Below are positions 34,266 through 45,805 of a stretch of 64,000 nt of DNA, one piece after another (position 1 is the stretch's first letter; each line of letters opens with the position of its first letter). This stretch comes from Populus alba (taxonomy: Eukaryota; Streptophyta; Magnoliopsida; Malpighiales; Salicaceae). The DNA is taken from assembly GCF_005239225.2 (NCBI RefSeq), contig NC_133300.1, forward strand, positions 1,288,848 through 1,352,847, in the 5' to 3' direction. The notes under the pieces are model-generated. The model ran no database searches and was not told the DNA's origin. It saw nothing but the letters and a program-made list of their open reading frames with translations. A program made the translations under genes and the position numbers.

Positions 34266-34930
34266 ATAAATTTGCATCATTTTTAATGGATGTTGTGGTG
34301 TTTCTCAAATTCCTTTGGTTTACATTAAAAAGGAATTTTAAAAGTATTTATAAATAAAAAAATATTTTAAAAATTAATTTTTACACACTTTAAAAAAAAA
34401 ATCTATCTTCAAATCAATCCAACTATGAAGATGAAAACATGACATGTCAATTCTCCATGTCCTCCAATCATTAATGACATGTGAACGGCAAAAAATAATA
34501 TAAATTATTATTAAAATTTTATTTAATAATTAAAATTTTATTTTATTAAATTATATGGAAATTAAAATAGATTTTCACATGACACCAACGAATGTATTTG
34601 TTTATTTAAAATCCATTTTTCATTTAGTTCTTTTTTATTTTGATAAAAAAATATTTTATATCAACCATGTGAATTTTTAAATTAAAACTTTAGATAATTA
34701 AAATAAAAATTTATAAAAAATCTAATTATTAGAGAATAATCTAAAATTATTCTTTGTAACTCATCTAACAATTTTAATTTTTAAATAAAAATAATACTTT
34801 GACACTAATGATTTAATTGAAGGTAAAAATAATATATATCTTTTCATTCAAAATTATCATTTTTTATTCATGGAATTCTTTTTTTTAGACAAAAATATAT
34901 TTTCTAAAAGCATGATTTTTAAATAAAAAC
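34266..34930. other. Intergenic, AT-rich
   Basis: Very AT-rich sequence without recognisable gene, repeat end or RNA. Confidence 0.5.
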
Positions 34931-34933
34931 TTA

Positions 34934-35345
34934 TCAAAAATAAAAAAGTACGTGCCTCCCAGCTATAAAAGCTGATTGTTTGTTACTAATGATTGCATGC
35001 ATGACTTTCAAAAATCTGATCGATAAATCCTTTGCAATAATTTTATATAATCTGTTTACCAGTCTAATTGGCCTTAGATCCTTTAATTTGGGAATTAAAG
35101 TGATATATGCAATTATTGATCTAGCCGGCATGTTCCCAGGTCTAAAGAGCTCAGTCATTATCTCATGAATTTCTTCACCAATTAAATCATAGTCTTCGCA
35201 TCACCTGGGCCTTCACGATTCCAAACAGCATGTGCAACCTCCTCTACAGTCATTATTTTCTCTGACACAAACAGAGTCTTTTGAATAGTACCTGACTGTT
35301 TCAGTTGTGATATCTTCAGGCTTGTGAATGTCATCAACTCCATCC
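34934..35345 (-). pseudogene. LINE (L1-type) reverse-transcriptase relic
   Basis: The minus strand reads MTELFRPGNMP, AYITLIPKLKDLRPIRLVN, LYKIIAKDLSIRF and IISNKQSAFIAGR. These are the N-terminal RT blocks of plant L1 LINEs (TLIPK, RPISL.N..YKIIAK.L, Q.AF..GR). Upstream in broken frames are GVDDIHKPEDITTETV and LIGEEIHE. It lacks the F.DD core, endonuclease and poly(A). Confidence 0.8.
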
Positions 35346-35547
35346 AAATTCATTTTTTAGGATAGGGTTTAATACAAACAATACACAAAAACAAGATAAA
35401 AACACCACAGTTAAAAATAAACTTGATTTTGATTTTGAAAAACAGAAAAAAATATCTACCAATTAAAACCAAGTCTACCAACTAGAAAAAGTTGAATGGA
35501 TTATTCCTCTTAACAAACAACATATATGTCACATATTCTTTAATAAT

Positions 35548-38500
35548 TCATTCATTAATTGTAGAGTTATTACAATCATTTGATGAATCTGATAACTTTG
35601 CATGATTAGCTCTATCATCTTCTTGATGTGGGGTAAGAAAAGGCTTAGGAGGCATTCGTAGGGATTCAACATCCGATTCAAGCATCTTTACAACTTTATG
35701 CATTGAGGGACGATCAACAGGCTTCAACTGTATGCACCACAATGCCACAATAATCATCTTTTTCATTGTTTTTTCTTCATGTTCCATGGCATTTTCTAGT
35801 ACTTCTATGTCCTTTCCTTCACTAACTTGGTCATAAATCCATAAAGGGAAGTAAATTTGGCTTGAATGACTTGCGAATGCATTCAAGTTCTTTCTTCTTC
35901 CTACCATTTCCATTAATAACATCCCGTAACTATATATATCAGCTTTGTCAGAGACACCTCCAATATTCTTATAAAATAGTTCGGGAGCCATGTATCCTAT
36001 TGTTCCTCTAGCAGCACTAAGGGACACAGTGTTATTATTTGTTGGGTAAAATTTGGCTAGTCCAAAATCTGAAACTTTCGGAACAAACTTATCATTAAGA
36101 AGAATGTTGTGAGGCTTGATATCAAAAATGTAAGATTTGCATATCACAACCTCGATGTAGATATTCAATGCCACGAGCCACCCCAAGAGAAATCTCATAC
36201 ATTTTCTCATTGCTTAGTAAGACGCTACCTTCCCTATAAAAATATACTTTTCAAGAGATCCATTGGGCATGAACTCATATATAAGAGCACGCTTTGATCC
36301 CTCAACAGTGAAGCCTATAAGCTGCACAACATTGACATGGTGAATTCTTCCAATTGTGGCAACTTCGTTCATAAAATCTTGTTCATTATCTTTTAACTTG
36401 TCCAATATTTTAACTGCTGCAAAACGACCACTACGAAGCTTTCCCTTATACACTGAGCCAGAGCCTCCTTCACCCAACTTGTCTCTAAATCCGTTGGTTA
36501 TCTTCTTAATTTCTGAGTAAGTGTACCTTATCGGCATGAGATCATTATCATGACTTTGCAAGAATTTTTCAATGTCTTCGTACATAGATAAATGCCGTCT
36601 TCGCCATTTATAAATCAGTAAAGTTAGGAGACATGAAAGCCCACATGGGAACAGTAGCACATGATATATCACTGTATAGAGACATTTGAAACATATCAAC
36701 ACATTTTTACAAATGCTTCATTGGTTTTAGTTATGAGTATATATGTGTGATTAATTTTTCATTCTAAATTCTCTAATTTCAAAATCTGATCCTCATGCCT
36801 CTCAACACTCTAATATATATATATATTATCATGCTAGGCACTTAGAAAAGCAGACAACATAAAAACATCTGATTGTTTTTATAAAATAAGATCATTAACG
36901 GAAAGAAAAAATAATAAAAAAGTGTTATCCTAAAGAAAAAGTAAATACTTTCAAAATACTCTGTGTAATGACAACATTTTCCATCTAATGCTTTAAAATT
37001 ATTGTTTATAATTGAAAAAAAAAAGTAGAAAGAATATTAGATGCATTAATTTGATGCAAAAATAATATAAATTTAACCTAAAGTTAAAACTGGAAATAGT
37101 AGGGAGTCATGAGAAATATTTAAATTTTAAGGACTTAATTTTTACAACTAAATAAATTTAATGAAAATAAGTAGAAGCTACAGGATACAACCACAATGAA
37201 AATAATATATATTTATTGTTTCACAATAAACTGATAAAAGCAAAATAAAATACTTACCAATAAGGACAAGTGTCACAGTGGGAAAGAATATAAGAAAGCT
37301 TAGTACAATTGAAGGGGTGGTCGTCCAGTATTGACAATAATCTGCCAAATAAATAAAAAAATAAAAAAAAAAAAATGTTGAATGATTTAATTATCATTCA
37401 TGTAGTTATTTGACTATAAGGGAGAATCAATTCATTCAAATTAAAAGCATTATAAATTATAAAATAATAGAAAGATAAGAGACAGTCTATTAGATATAAG
37501 AAGATTAGAAGTGATATCTTATTTCTTATTTTCATCAAGAAGATTAAATTATTTTTAAAAAGGGTTGTATTTTATCAAAATCTAAGAGTTTAGCTACCGA
37601 AAAAACTTCTATTGCTATGGGTAACTTGAAGGCGAACATTGATATGTACGTCATTGAAACTTGGATTGAAAAAAAAAAAAAAAACATTTTAGGGTCTTTT
37701 ATTTATTTTATTAGAAAAATAAATATCAGTACTCTTTCTGTAAAATGATATAATTACACAAAATAAATTAACTCACCCCCATGAGTTCGACACAATATCC
37801 AGTCGATACCTATAATCACCAAGAAAAATATGAATCAGCGTGCAAAATCTTGATAATTAATTAAAAGGTAAAAAAAAACAAAAAACTCATTCGCGAAGAA
37901 AATGCGGAGTAAATGTATCGTTTTGTAGAACATGTAAGACCATAATAGTCCTCACCTTCAACAAAAAGGTATACCAGCTTCCATCCGGTATAACTCCCTA
38001 GTGCATTTCAAGAAAAAAGAAAAGGTCAACAGTATTGATATTTACAAACTTACAATTTTAACTGAAGTGAACAACATTTATTAAAATATAAAATAAACCC
38101 TTAACACATAAACGGAAACCAAGCAATATTGGAGCATTACAATAGATTATCATAATTGAAAGATTTCTATTAACTTGAAAGATCACCTTGTTTCTGAAAA
38201 TTGGAAGCTGTGTCATTCAGACATGTAGATTTAAACCCTTAACACATAAAATAAAGCAAATATTGTATGCATATTCATAATTCAGTACTTGAGGTAAGCT
38301 GATACATATGGAGAGAGAGAGTACGTACGGTAGTCGTTATATTGTAAACAATTGTGTTTCTCCACGGTGGCTTCATCAAGGTTGCAGCGGTTCTCCACGG
38401 TGCCATAATAACAACAGAAAGAGAACCATGAACGCTCGAACCCATATACCAAAATATCATGGACATCTGTATACGACTTATTTCTCATATTTTTTGGCAC

Positions 38501-39067
38501 AGGATAAATCAAATTTATACGGCACAAGTCAGGTACATCCTGGATCCCCCCATCAACCATGACATAGGAATGACCACTGCCATTTTTGCAAGAAGAAGCA
38601 TCCATAATATAATCTGGAGGATTCAGCATTTGATTCTCGCAACTTAAAAAAGTTAACAAAGAACCGTTTGCAGAATATAGCTGATAATAATAATTGCCGT
38701 CCGCAGAGCGGAGCAATTGATCTGTAAGAGAATGATGAGGGATGGAGAAGCAATCATCCTTCTGAACAGCAGCATCCACAAGTCGAATTGTGAAGTCACT
38801 GTAATTGATTGCCTGGACATAATACTTTACCATGTCCAAGTATAAAGTTGGACGTTCGTTGTTTTCACAAACAAGTTCAAAACTTTTGTCGCCACAGCTC
38901 TCGGGATCGGTATTTAGTCGAAAAGGGTAGCTAATATTACGGATATTGCCACAAGAAGAAGGAGCGCAGTTCTTTGTAGCACTGCAGCTATGGTGGGTGG
39001 ATAGGATCAGTAGAAAAGGGAGGGCTGCATATGCACCGAAGAGGTGCCTTAATTCTCTACTGAACAT
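35548..39067 (-). pseudogene. LRK10-like receptor kinase, unit 3 (frameshifted kinase)
   Basis: Five exons as in unit 1: exon 1 (38329-39067; signal peptide ALPFLLILSTHHSC, GUB_WAK domain with SCGNIRNISYPFRL), exon 2 (37956-37997), exon 3 (37777-37809), exon 4 (37258-37341, membrane segment SIVLSFLIFF) and exon 5 (35548-36681). All splice sites read GT and AG, including the exon 5 acceptor lost in unit 1, and phases agree. I chose the Met at 39067 over an upstream in-frame Met (39157) because it matches unit 1. The kinase exon has a one-base loss in an A-run (36238-36242) and a one-base gain (36124-36128), with TAA at 36214 between them. DFG is intact (VSDFGLAK). Exon 1 lacks ~20 residues present in unit 1. 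Either a recent pseudogene or two assembly errors. Confidence 0.85.
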
Positions 39068-39169
39068 TGAGAGAGAAACTTTCTTTGGGAAACCAAATAA
39101 TGGCTTTGTTACACTTTGCTCAAAAGATGTAAATATATTATGTGGTCTTGAGAACAATACTCAGTCAAC

Positions 39170-40255
39170 AGAGTTATTGCCTACACTTACAAAGTCAATT
39201 ACATATTTATTAAATTTCTAAAATGCGATGCGTGCAGACGAGCCCATTCAATGTTTTTGAAATTTCCAAAAAGAGGAGACATCCTTGAAGTTTCCAAGTC
39301 AATGAGAGAAAAAAAGCAAGGAAAGAATGTCCATTCAATATTTAAATATAAATATAGTAAGAGTCAATTAGAAATGCAAATCGTAATAATACTCTCATAA
39401 GTAGGAGACCACGAAACTAAAGTCTTTGGAAAAACTTTCACTCTATATATATATTCCATAATTTTCAATGGACGTAGCATTTCTAAATTCATTTGGAATG
39501 ATGATACCGTTCCTTTGGTTTAGACTTGCATCATAGTCTAAAAAGCAAGCATCAATTAAAAAAAACATGTATTTATATAAAATAAAAATAAAATACTTAT
39601 CTATTTGAATGATTAATTTGAAAACATAAATGCATGAATATATATATATAAAAAAAAACATGCATCTATATAAAAAAATAAAAAATAAAAGAATAATTAA
39701 TTTGAAAAAAATAAACAAGAAAAAATAAATTACAAAGTAAATATTTTATTTTCACAGAAAAGTCATGGAAAAAATTATTATAAAATACTTTGTATATCAT
39801 GTCCTTATGTAATTATTCAAAAACTAATTGTTAATATTATCATAAAAAATCTAATCATATTTGAAAATTATAATATATATAATCGGGTACTTTTAAAATA
39901 TCTTCTTTATAATTCAATTAAAAGCGAGTTTTGTACAATAATCTTTAAAAAATAATAATAATAATTAAAACGATAGGGGAAATAATGGTAGATAATTATC
40001 AAATACGGTAAATATTGAATTGTGGTTAATTGCCTAAACGCAATGTCTTGCCACGTTGAAGTATAAAATTGAAATTGTGATTAAGTGCAATAATTGTTGT
40101 TCTTTCTAGCACACGAGCATGTGTGCTTGAGAAGAATAATTACCTACAGACAAGGAATTATATCATCTTGGATCAATCGAAATAAAATGAATGGCCAAAA
40201 ATTAAAGTCTTTGAATTATTCAAGGGTCACTCTCTCACTAGTTACATCAATTAAA
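39170..40255. other. Intergenic with repeat fragments
   Basis: 39120-39300 and 40140-40230 carry pieces of the 14.2-14.9 kb block (ggtcttgagaacaata, atcatcttggatcaat). The rest is AT-rich, with ATG-poor open frames of no known family. Confidence 0.5.
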
Positions 40256-40259
40256 GTTT

Positions 40260-40450
40260 AAACCATATAATCTTGAGGGATGTAGTTTATTGGTCAGGTC
40301 CTGAATCTACTTTCTAAAAGTTACTAATTCGAGTCTCACAACTCTCAGGACTACTGAAGACTTACATGGTCATTAACTTCAGAGTCCATGAAATTAGTTG
40401 AGGTACGCGCAAACTGACCCGGACACCCACATTAAATAATAATAATAATA
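40260..40450 (+). mobile_element. SINE copy
   Basis: Similar to the SINE at 6826-7020: actaattcgagtctcac as B box, then gacttacatggtcattaac, gaaattagttgaggtacgcg, caaactgacccggacaccca and a (taa)n tail. TSD not resolved. Confidence 0.65.
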
Positions 40451-40599
40451 AAAAAGTTTAAACACACACACAAATTGTAACTCATAAAGATGAAGAAAGT
40501 ATTACTGATTTGAACCGAAAAATGGAAGAACATTTCAATTCAAATAATATATCTTAAAAATTATATATAATCTCACTTCAATTGATAAACTTTGGTCAA

Positions 40600-41300
40600 T
40601 CCTCCTTGTAAACAAGAAATTCTCTAGATTACGAATACCATCTTGGATCCCTACGAAAGGAAATCAATGGCCACAAACCACTAAAGTCTTGGAATTATTG
40701 CTTGGTTGCTCTCTAGCTCAATGATTAAGATTTAGGAAATTGCATGAAAAGTTCCCACCACCGATGAAGGGGAAGACCTCTTTGTGGCCTCCGCTTACAA
40801 AGTCAAGCTCTTCTACATCTCGGGTCCATCCTGAATGTGATGCTGACGAGCCCAAACAGAGAAGAAAGAAATGGAAAACAAAAATGTAAGAAATTAAGTA
40901 ATTGAATTTTAATAAAGTTTTATATATAAAGCAGAAATTATCTACTTAGTTAATTTTAAATACTTGAAATTATTCTTATCTTTTAAATAAAACAAATATC
41001 AGCATAATACTCCAAAATAATCCTAAAACCCATCCAAAAGTTCAACTTACTATTGGAAAAGTGAGGCTGAAAACATTTGTTTTTGCTTTTCCACGTAGCA
41101 TTTGCGGTATATACAATTGAAACACTTGAAACAACAAATTTGCATAATCTTTAATGGAGGTTGCTTTTCATACGACATATGTACTATCTTTTCTTTTCTC
41201 TTTTTTAACGCGGAGTTGCTGACGCAACAAACACTATCTCAATTTTTCAATGATTGTCGATGAACAATATTTTTGAGTTAAAAAAAAAACTTGTTTTTGG
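40600..41300. repeat. Further copies of dispersed blocks
   Basis: 40615-40880 is related to the 14.7 kb block (taccatcttggat, aatcaatggccacaaa, aggaaattgcatga). 40905-41130 matches 640-860. 41205-41280 carries acgcggagttgctgacgcaa. No gene is recognised. Confidence 0.55.
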
Positions 41301-41515
41301 TTTTATAATTTTTGATGAAATATATTTTTGGTTGCTGGTTCCAGACATTGATGATCTGGGTGGTCGCGTTACTTTGGGTCACTTAATGTGACTGTCTGAA
41401 AAGGTTGAAAGAGAAAGGTTGAAGATGGATTTGGGTGCCGGTATTTGATGCTTAAAAATATATTAAAAATATATTTTTATTAAAAATTAATGATTAAAAA
41501 ATAATTATGCACCCA

Positions 41516-41757
41516 AATGTAAGGAGTCTTCGCTTGAAGTTTCCAAGTCTTCTCTTACATAAAGGTTACGACATAAAGTCCTATCTTTTCTTTTCTTTTC
41601 TTTTTCTTTAACGCGGAGTCTTCTCTGACGCAACAAATGTAAGGAGTCTTCGCTTGAAGTTTCCAAGTCTTCTCTTACATAAAGGTTACGACATAAAGTC
41701 CTATCTTTTCTTTTCTTTTTCTTTTCTTTAACGCGGAGTCTTCTCTGACGCAACAAA
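41516..41757. repeat. Two-copy 120-bp tandem duplication
   Basis: Units at 41516-41635 and 41636-41757 differ by a few bases (tgtaaggagtcttcgcttga ... ttctctgacgcaac). The motif is the dispersed 4.8/5.3 kb repeat. The near identity points to a recent local duplication. Confidence 0.9.
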
Positions 41758-42019
41758 CTATGGCCCCGTCGGTTGTTTTACGGAGGAAAACACTATCTAA
41801 ATTTATTTATTTTTTTGATATTTTGAATGATGAAACTCTTGGTTATTAATATAGTTCAGTGAAGGAAAAGAGGAGCTGGTGGTCACTTTGGGTTGTTAGT
41901 TACACTGGTGATGTTGAAGATAGTTTAAGTAACAGTGGTTGTTTTTAAAAATATTTATTATTTAAAAAATATATTAAAATGATTTTTTAAAAGAAATACA
42001 ATTTCAAAACAGATGAAAG

Positions 42020-42830
42020 CATTAGAGGAGTCTGTCTCCAAAATTCACTTCACAAAAGGGAGATTCCGCTCTGATTTGTAAAGCCTCGTGGATTCCACTT
42101 CATTCGATTCTTTACTAGAATGAGCTGTCAAACATGCACCAACTGGATTAATCGAATGCTGCTGCATAAATTTAAAAGCGATAATTAAAAAATTATTAGT
42201 TCGAGTTTTATAAATTTCAGGATTATTAAAGGCTTATTTAAATCATTAACTTTAAAATTCATAAAATTAATTAAAATATACACAATTTATATTGCACTCA
42301 CTTAGTTAATCAACCATGTACAATTGTTATAAACTTGATTTTTTTTTTTTAGTGTGGTTAAATCAAGTTTTGGAAAATTTTGAAATTTAAAAAAAAATTA
42401 TTTGTTTTTATATTTTTAAATTATTTCATAAATATAGATTTTTTTAAAAAAAATAGATTTTTAATATATTTTAAAATAAAAAATATTTTAAAAAATCATC
42501 TTTATAATTTTATATTCATTTGTAGCAATTATAGAAAAAGATGTATATACAACATTTTTTCACTCTTGTCCTACATTTTCCACATAGACAGATCTACCTT
42601 CCATATTAGTACTTACTCCTCGCATTTTTTATTGTTTCTCCTTTGTTCATATCCATAAAAATCAAAGCCAAAAAAGAGATTGTTGCTATCATCCTTCTAC
42701 TCGACACATGCATATTACTTTGGATTTCATTTTCTTGGAGTCAAAGTAGTATCCTCACCCATCTCTCCTCTTCAAAAAAAAAAAAAAAGAGAGAAATTAA
42801 TGAGGTTATACTTTGATGGCATTGAAGACC
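42020..42830. repeat. Segmental duplication block P, copy 3
   Basis: Collinear with 6700-7570 and 30430-31570. A heavily mutated SINE (42165-42290: ttagttcgagttttataaat, ttaaatcattaactttaaaa) lies at the same internal position. Its C and G positions are largely converted to T and A relative to the 6.8 kb copy. Confidence 0.7.
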
Positions 42831-42889
42831 AACCAGTCCAATTATAGATTGTAGAAGACCACGTAAAAGACCTCTAATACACTTTGCTT

Positions 42890-43161
42890 CATCTCCTAAT
42901 ATTCCAGATTGTTTTATTGGATATAAATTACCTTTCAGTCATAATCAAGAAAAATCATCAAATCGATATTCTCTAGAATACAGAGCAAGAAAATCAAAGT
43001 ATTATCTCAGAAGCTGGCAAAACTTGTGTACACCAACTTTCATCCATACAGGTCCCTTACAAACTACGTACAGGTAGCTCTTCCAAAACCAGAGTGGACT
43101 CAAGCTATAATTATAGAAATGTGAAGGCATTGCAGAAAAACCAAGCATGGAGTCTTGTTCC
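42890..43161 (+). pseudogene. Copia RT relic, sister of 7680-8045
   Basis: Nearly the same sequence as 7680-7955, ending at the SLVP codons, where it is joined directly to integrase sequence of another Copia element (43162). A one-base insertion relative to the 7.9 kb copy breaks the EMKALQKN frame. Confidence 0.75.
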
Positions 43162-44540
43162 CTACTCGTTATTGTTGGGTTTATTTAATGAAATAATGTT
43201 CTGAATTCTATGAGATATATACAACATTTCAAGCTCTTGTGAAAACTCAACATTCTGTTGTAATCAAATACTTTAGGTGTGATTTGGATGGGGAATACAC
43301 TTCTAATAAATTTTGTCAGTTGTTTGCCTTAGATGGAACTGTTCACCAAACTTCATGTATAGATACTCCTGAGCAAAATGGTGTTGCTAGAAGAAAACAT
43401 AGGCACATTATTGAAACTGCTTGTTCTCTCTTGTTGTCTGCTTCTGTTCCTAATGAGTTTTGGGGAGAAACTATCCTTATTGCTGTAAGTTTGATTAATA
43501 TAATCTCATCTTCACATAGTTCAAGTTTATCTCCTTTTGAAAAAGTTATATGGCATGTCCCTGATTATTCCTCCTTTAGAGTTTTTGGTTGTAATTGTTT
43601 CATTCTTCGTCCTCATGCAAAATGCAATAAATTGTCCTCTTGTTATGCTATTTGCGTCTTTCTAGGTTATGGTGAAAGTTGTTATTACCCAATTTTTGAC
43701 CCATCTTTTTAATAAATTTTTCAAAAAATTCAAAAATAGTGAAAAACAACAAAAATCCAAAAAAATATGTTTTTAATATATTTGCAATGTTTTTAGCATT
43801 TTCAACGTCTTCTAAAAAATTTTTAATTTTCAATTGTTTTTTCGAACGCGTTCGACTTTTCAAGCGTCATTTTTAAAATCATTGATTTTCCTCATCGAGT
43901 CGATGTTGATATTGCTCGTTTTCAAAAAAAATACAAAAAAAACAAGAAAAATCAAATTTTATAAAAAAAAAAAAAATTAAGAGACCAATTTTGAGACCCA
44001 AATAATATTTTTGCAGGGAGTTTTGAATATTGGAGGGGAAGGCAACCTAAGAACTTTTTTTTCTCTTCACCCGAAAGCAGCCGCTCCCCCTGGCCCAATA
44101 CCATTTAATCCCTCTCTTTTAGCTGAAAATTAGGGACTTAGCCCCCCACCCATGGTCTTCTTTTCCTTGTTTCCAGCTGACATGGAGGCCCCTCCTCATG
44201 AGGAGAGCCCCTATTTCTTCTCATCCCCAGCGATTTGAAGTGAGGGGGGGATTGGTGAATTTTTTGGGGAGGACCCGAGGGCAGTGGGCAGAGACCCACG
44301 GATGTCCCTCACCTTTTGAATTTTCTTCTTCTCCCTGAACCGGCCAAGAAACACAGCCGAGAGCCCCCTCCAAAGCCATTTTTTTCTCTTCTTCCTCAGC
44401 CTCCCGAAGACCCCACCTCCACCAGACCTCCACTTTACCCATCGCAGCCACCGAACCAGCTCCCCCTCACTCTCTTCATCAGACCACAAGGAACAATAAC
44501 CCAGCACAGCCAACACCCCAATTCCTCCGTCTCCCTCCTG

Positions 44541-44543
<3 letters not shown>

Positions 44544-44593
<50 letters not shown>
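44544..44593. repeat. (AT)n microsatellite inside LTR copy C
   Basis: A 50-base pure AT/TA run followed by a T-tract. It is absent from copies A and B at the matching position. Confidence 0.95.
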
Positions 44594-44601
<8 letters not shown>

Positions 44602-45180
44602 TTTCAGCCGACCCACTCTGCTGTCTTCCTCTCCCTCACCGGATAAACCAAGAGCAGCGTCCTCTTCTCCTCTGATCTCATCAGCAGCAGCCGGTCAACG
44701 AACAGAGCCCATAACAGCGGCGGCCGAGCTCCTCCAGCACACCGAGACGCCGCCCCTCACCGCTGATCTCCCTTCCACCAAGCCACCGATCTGTAGGCGA
44801 TCTCCTCAGCACCGCCACCGATCTCCCCACGATTGAAGAACCCAGCTCAGCCACACCGCGAGACAAGCTCCCCTCCTCCAGCCGTTTCTCCAGCGGCGGC
44901 CCGCAGCAGCGCCGTCCACAGATCGGCAGCCACCGCCTCCAATACTCCTTCCACAACCACCAGATCAGCCGTAAGAAAATGGCAGAATAACGAAACTGAA
45001 CAGCAAAAAGGAGAAGCAGACCCGAAACAAAGAGGAAGAGAAATAAATTGAAAACAGAACAAAAATTAAAATCGACTGGTGTGCGTTCTTTGCTTGATCT
45101 GCAGGTCGGCGCCAGCGAGGAAAGAAGAGGGGAAGAAGTCGATCCGGACCCCCCTGCTGTTGGATTTTTTTTCTGGTGGC

Positions 45181-45206
45181 GGCGGCGCGTGGAACCACGC
45201 GCCGCC
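45181..45206. repeat. Perfect GC-rich palindrome in LTR copy C
   Basis: 12-bp arms (ggcggcgcgtgg / ccacgcgccgcc) separated by aa. It occupies the same position relative to the GGGCTGGGCT boxes as the palindromes in copies A and B but has a different stem. Confidence 0.9.
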
Positions 45207-45514
45207 CACGCGCCGCCCCTGTTCCTGCGCCCAGAAATCCTGCCGAACACTGTTCCAGAAGGCTATCCCTGTAATTTCAGTCGGTTTTGGGGTTAATTTT
45301 TGTAATAGTAATTGTTTAATGTAATATTTGTGTAATTTTGAGTTTTTTTTATATAGTTTGTATTTTATGTAAATGTGGATGTAAGAAAAGAAAAGAAAAG
45401 AGGAAGTGATAAATAATAATAATAAAAAAAAGAATGTTTGTGTGTGTTTGTATTTTTTTTATGCATGTTATTGAATAATAATAAAAAAGGAATTTAAATG
45501 TTTTTTTTGTTTTG

Positions 45515-45805
45515 GGCGGGCTGGAACATCAGCCCAGCCCATGCGGCTGGGCTGAGTCTAGCCTTGTTGTGTTTTGGGCCGGAACATCAGCCCAGCCCAT
45601 GTGGCTAGGCTGAGTCCAGCCCTGTTACCAGAGGGCTGGAACACCAGCCTAGCCCATGCGGCTGGGCTGAGTCCAGCCCCTTTTCACTCTGGGCCGAAAC
45701 ATCAGCCCAGCCCATGCGGCTGGGCTGAGTCCAGTCCTGTTGCATTTTGGGTCGGAACATCAGCCCAGCCCAAGCGGCTGGGCTGAGTCCAGCCTTGTGG
45801 CTGGA
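45515..45805. repeat. ~58-62-bp tandem repeat in LTR copy C
   Basis: Five units, each with ggaacatcagcccagcccat, gcggctgggctgagtccagc and a variable spacer. Copies A and B contain single scattered versions of these boxes, so the array expanded in this copy. Confidence 0.9.

Noticed and set aside
44211..45324. GC-rich open frames up to 189 codons on both strands
   Set aside because: They lie inside LTR copy C, overlap in several frames, are low-complexity and have no family similarity; GC-richness alone keeps them open.
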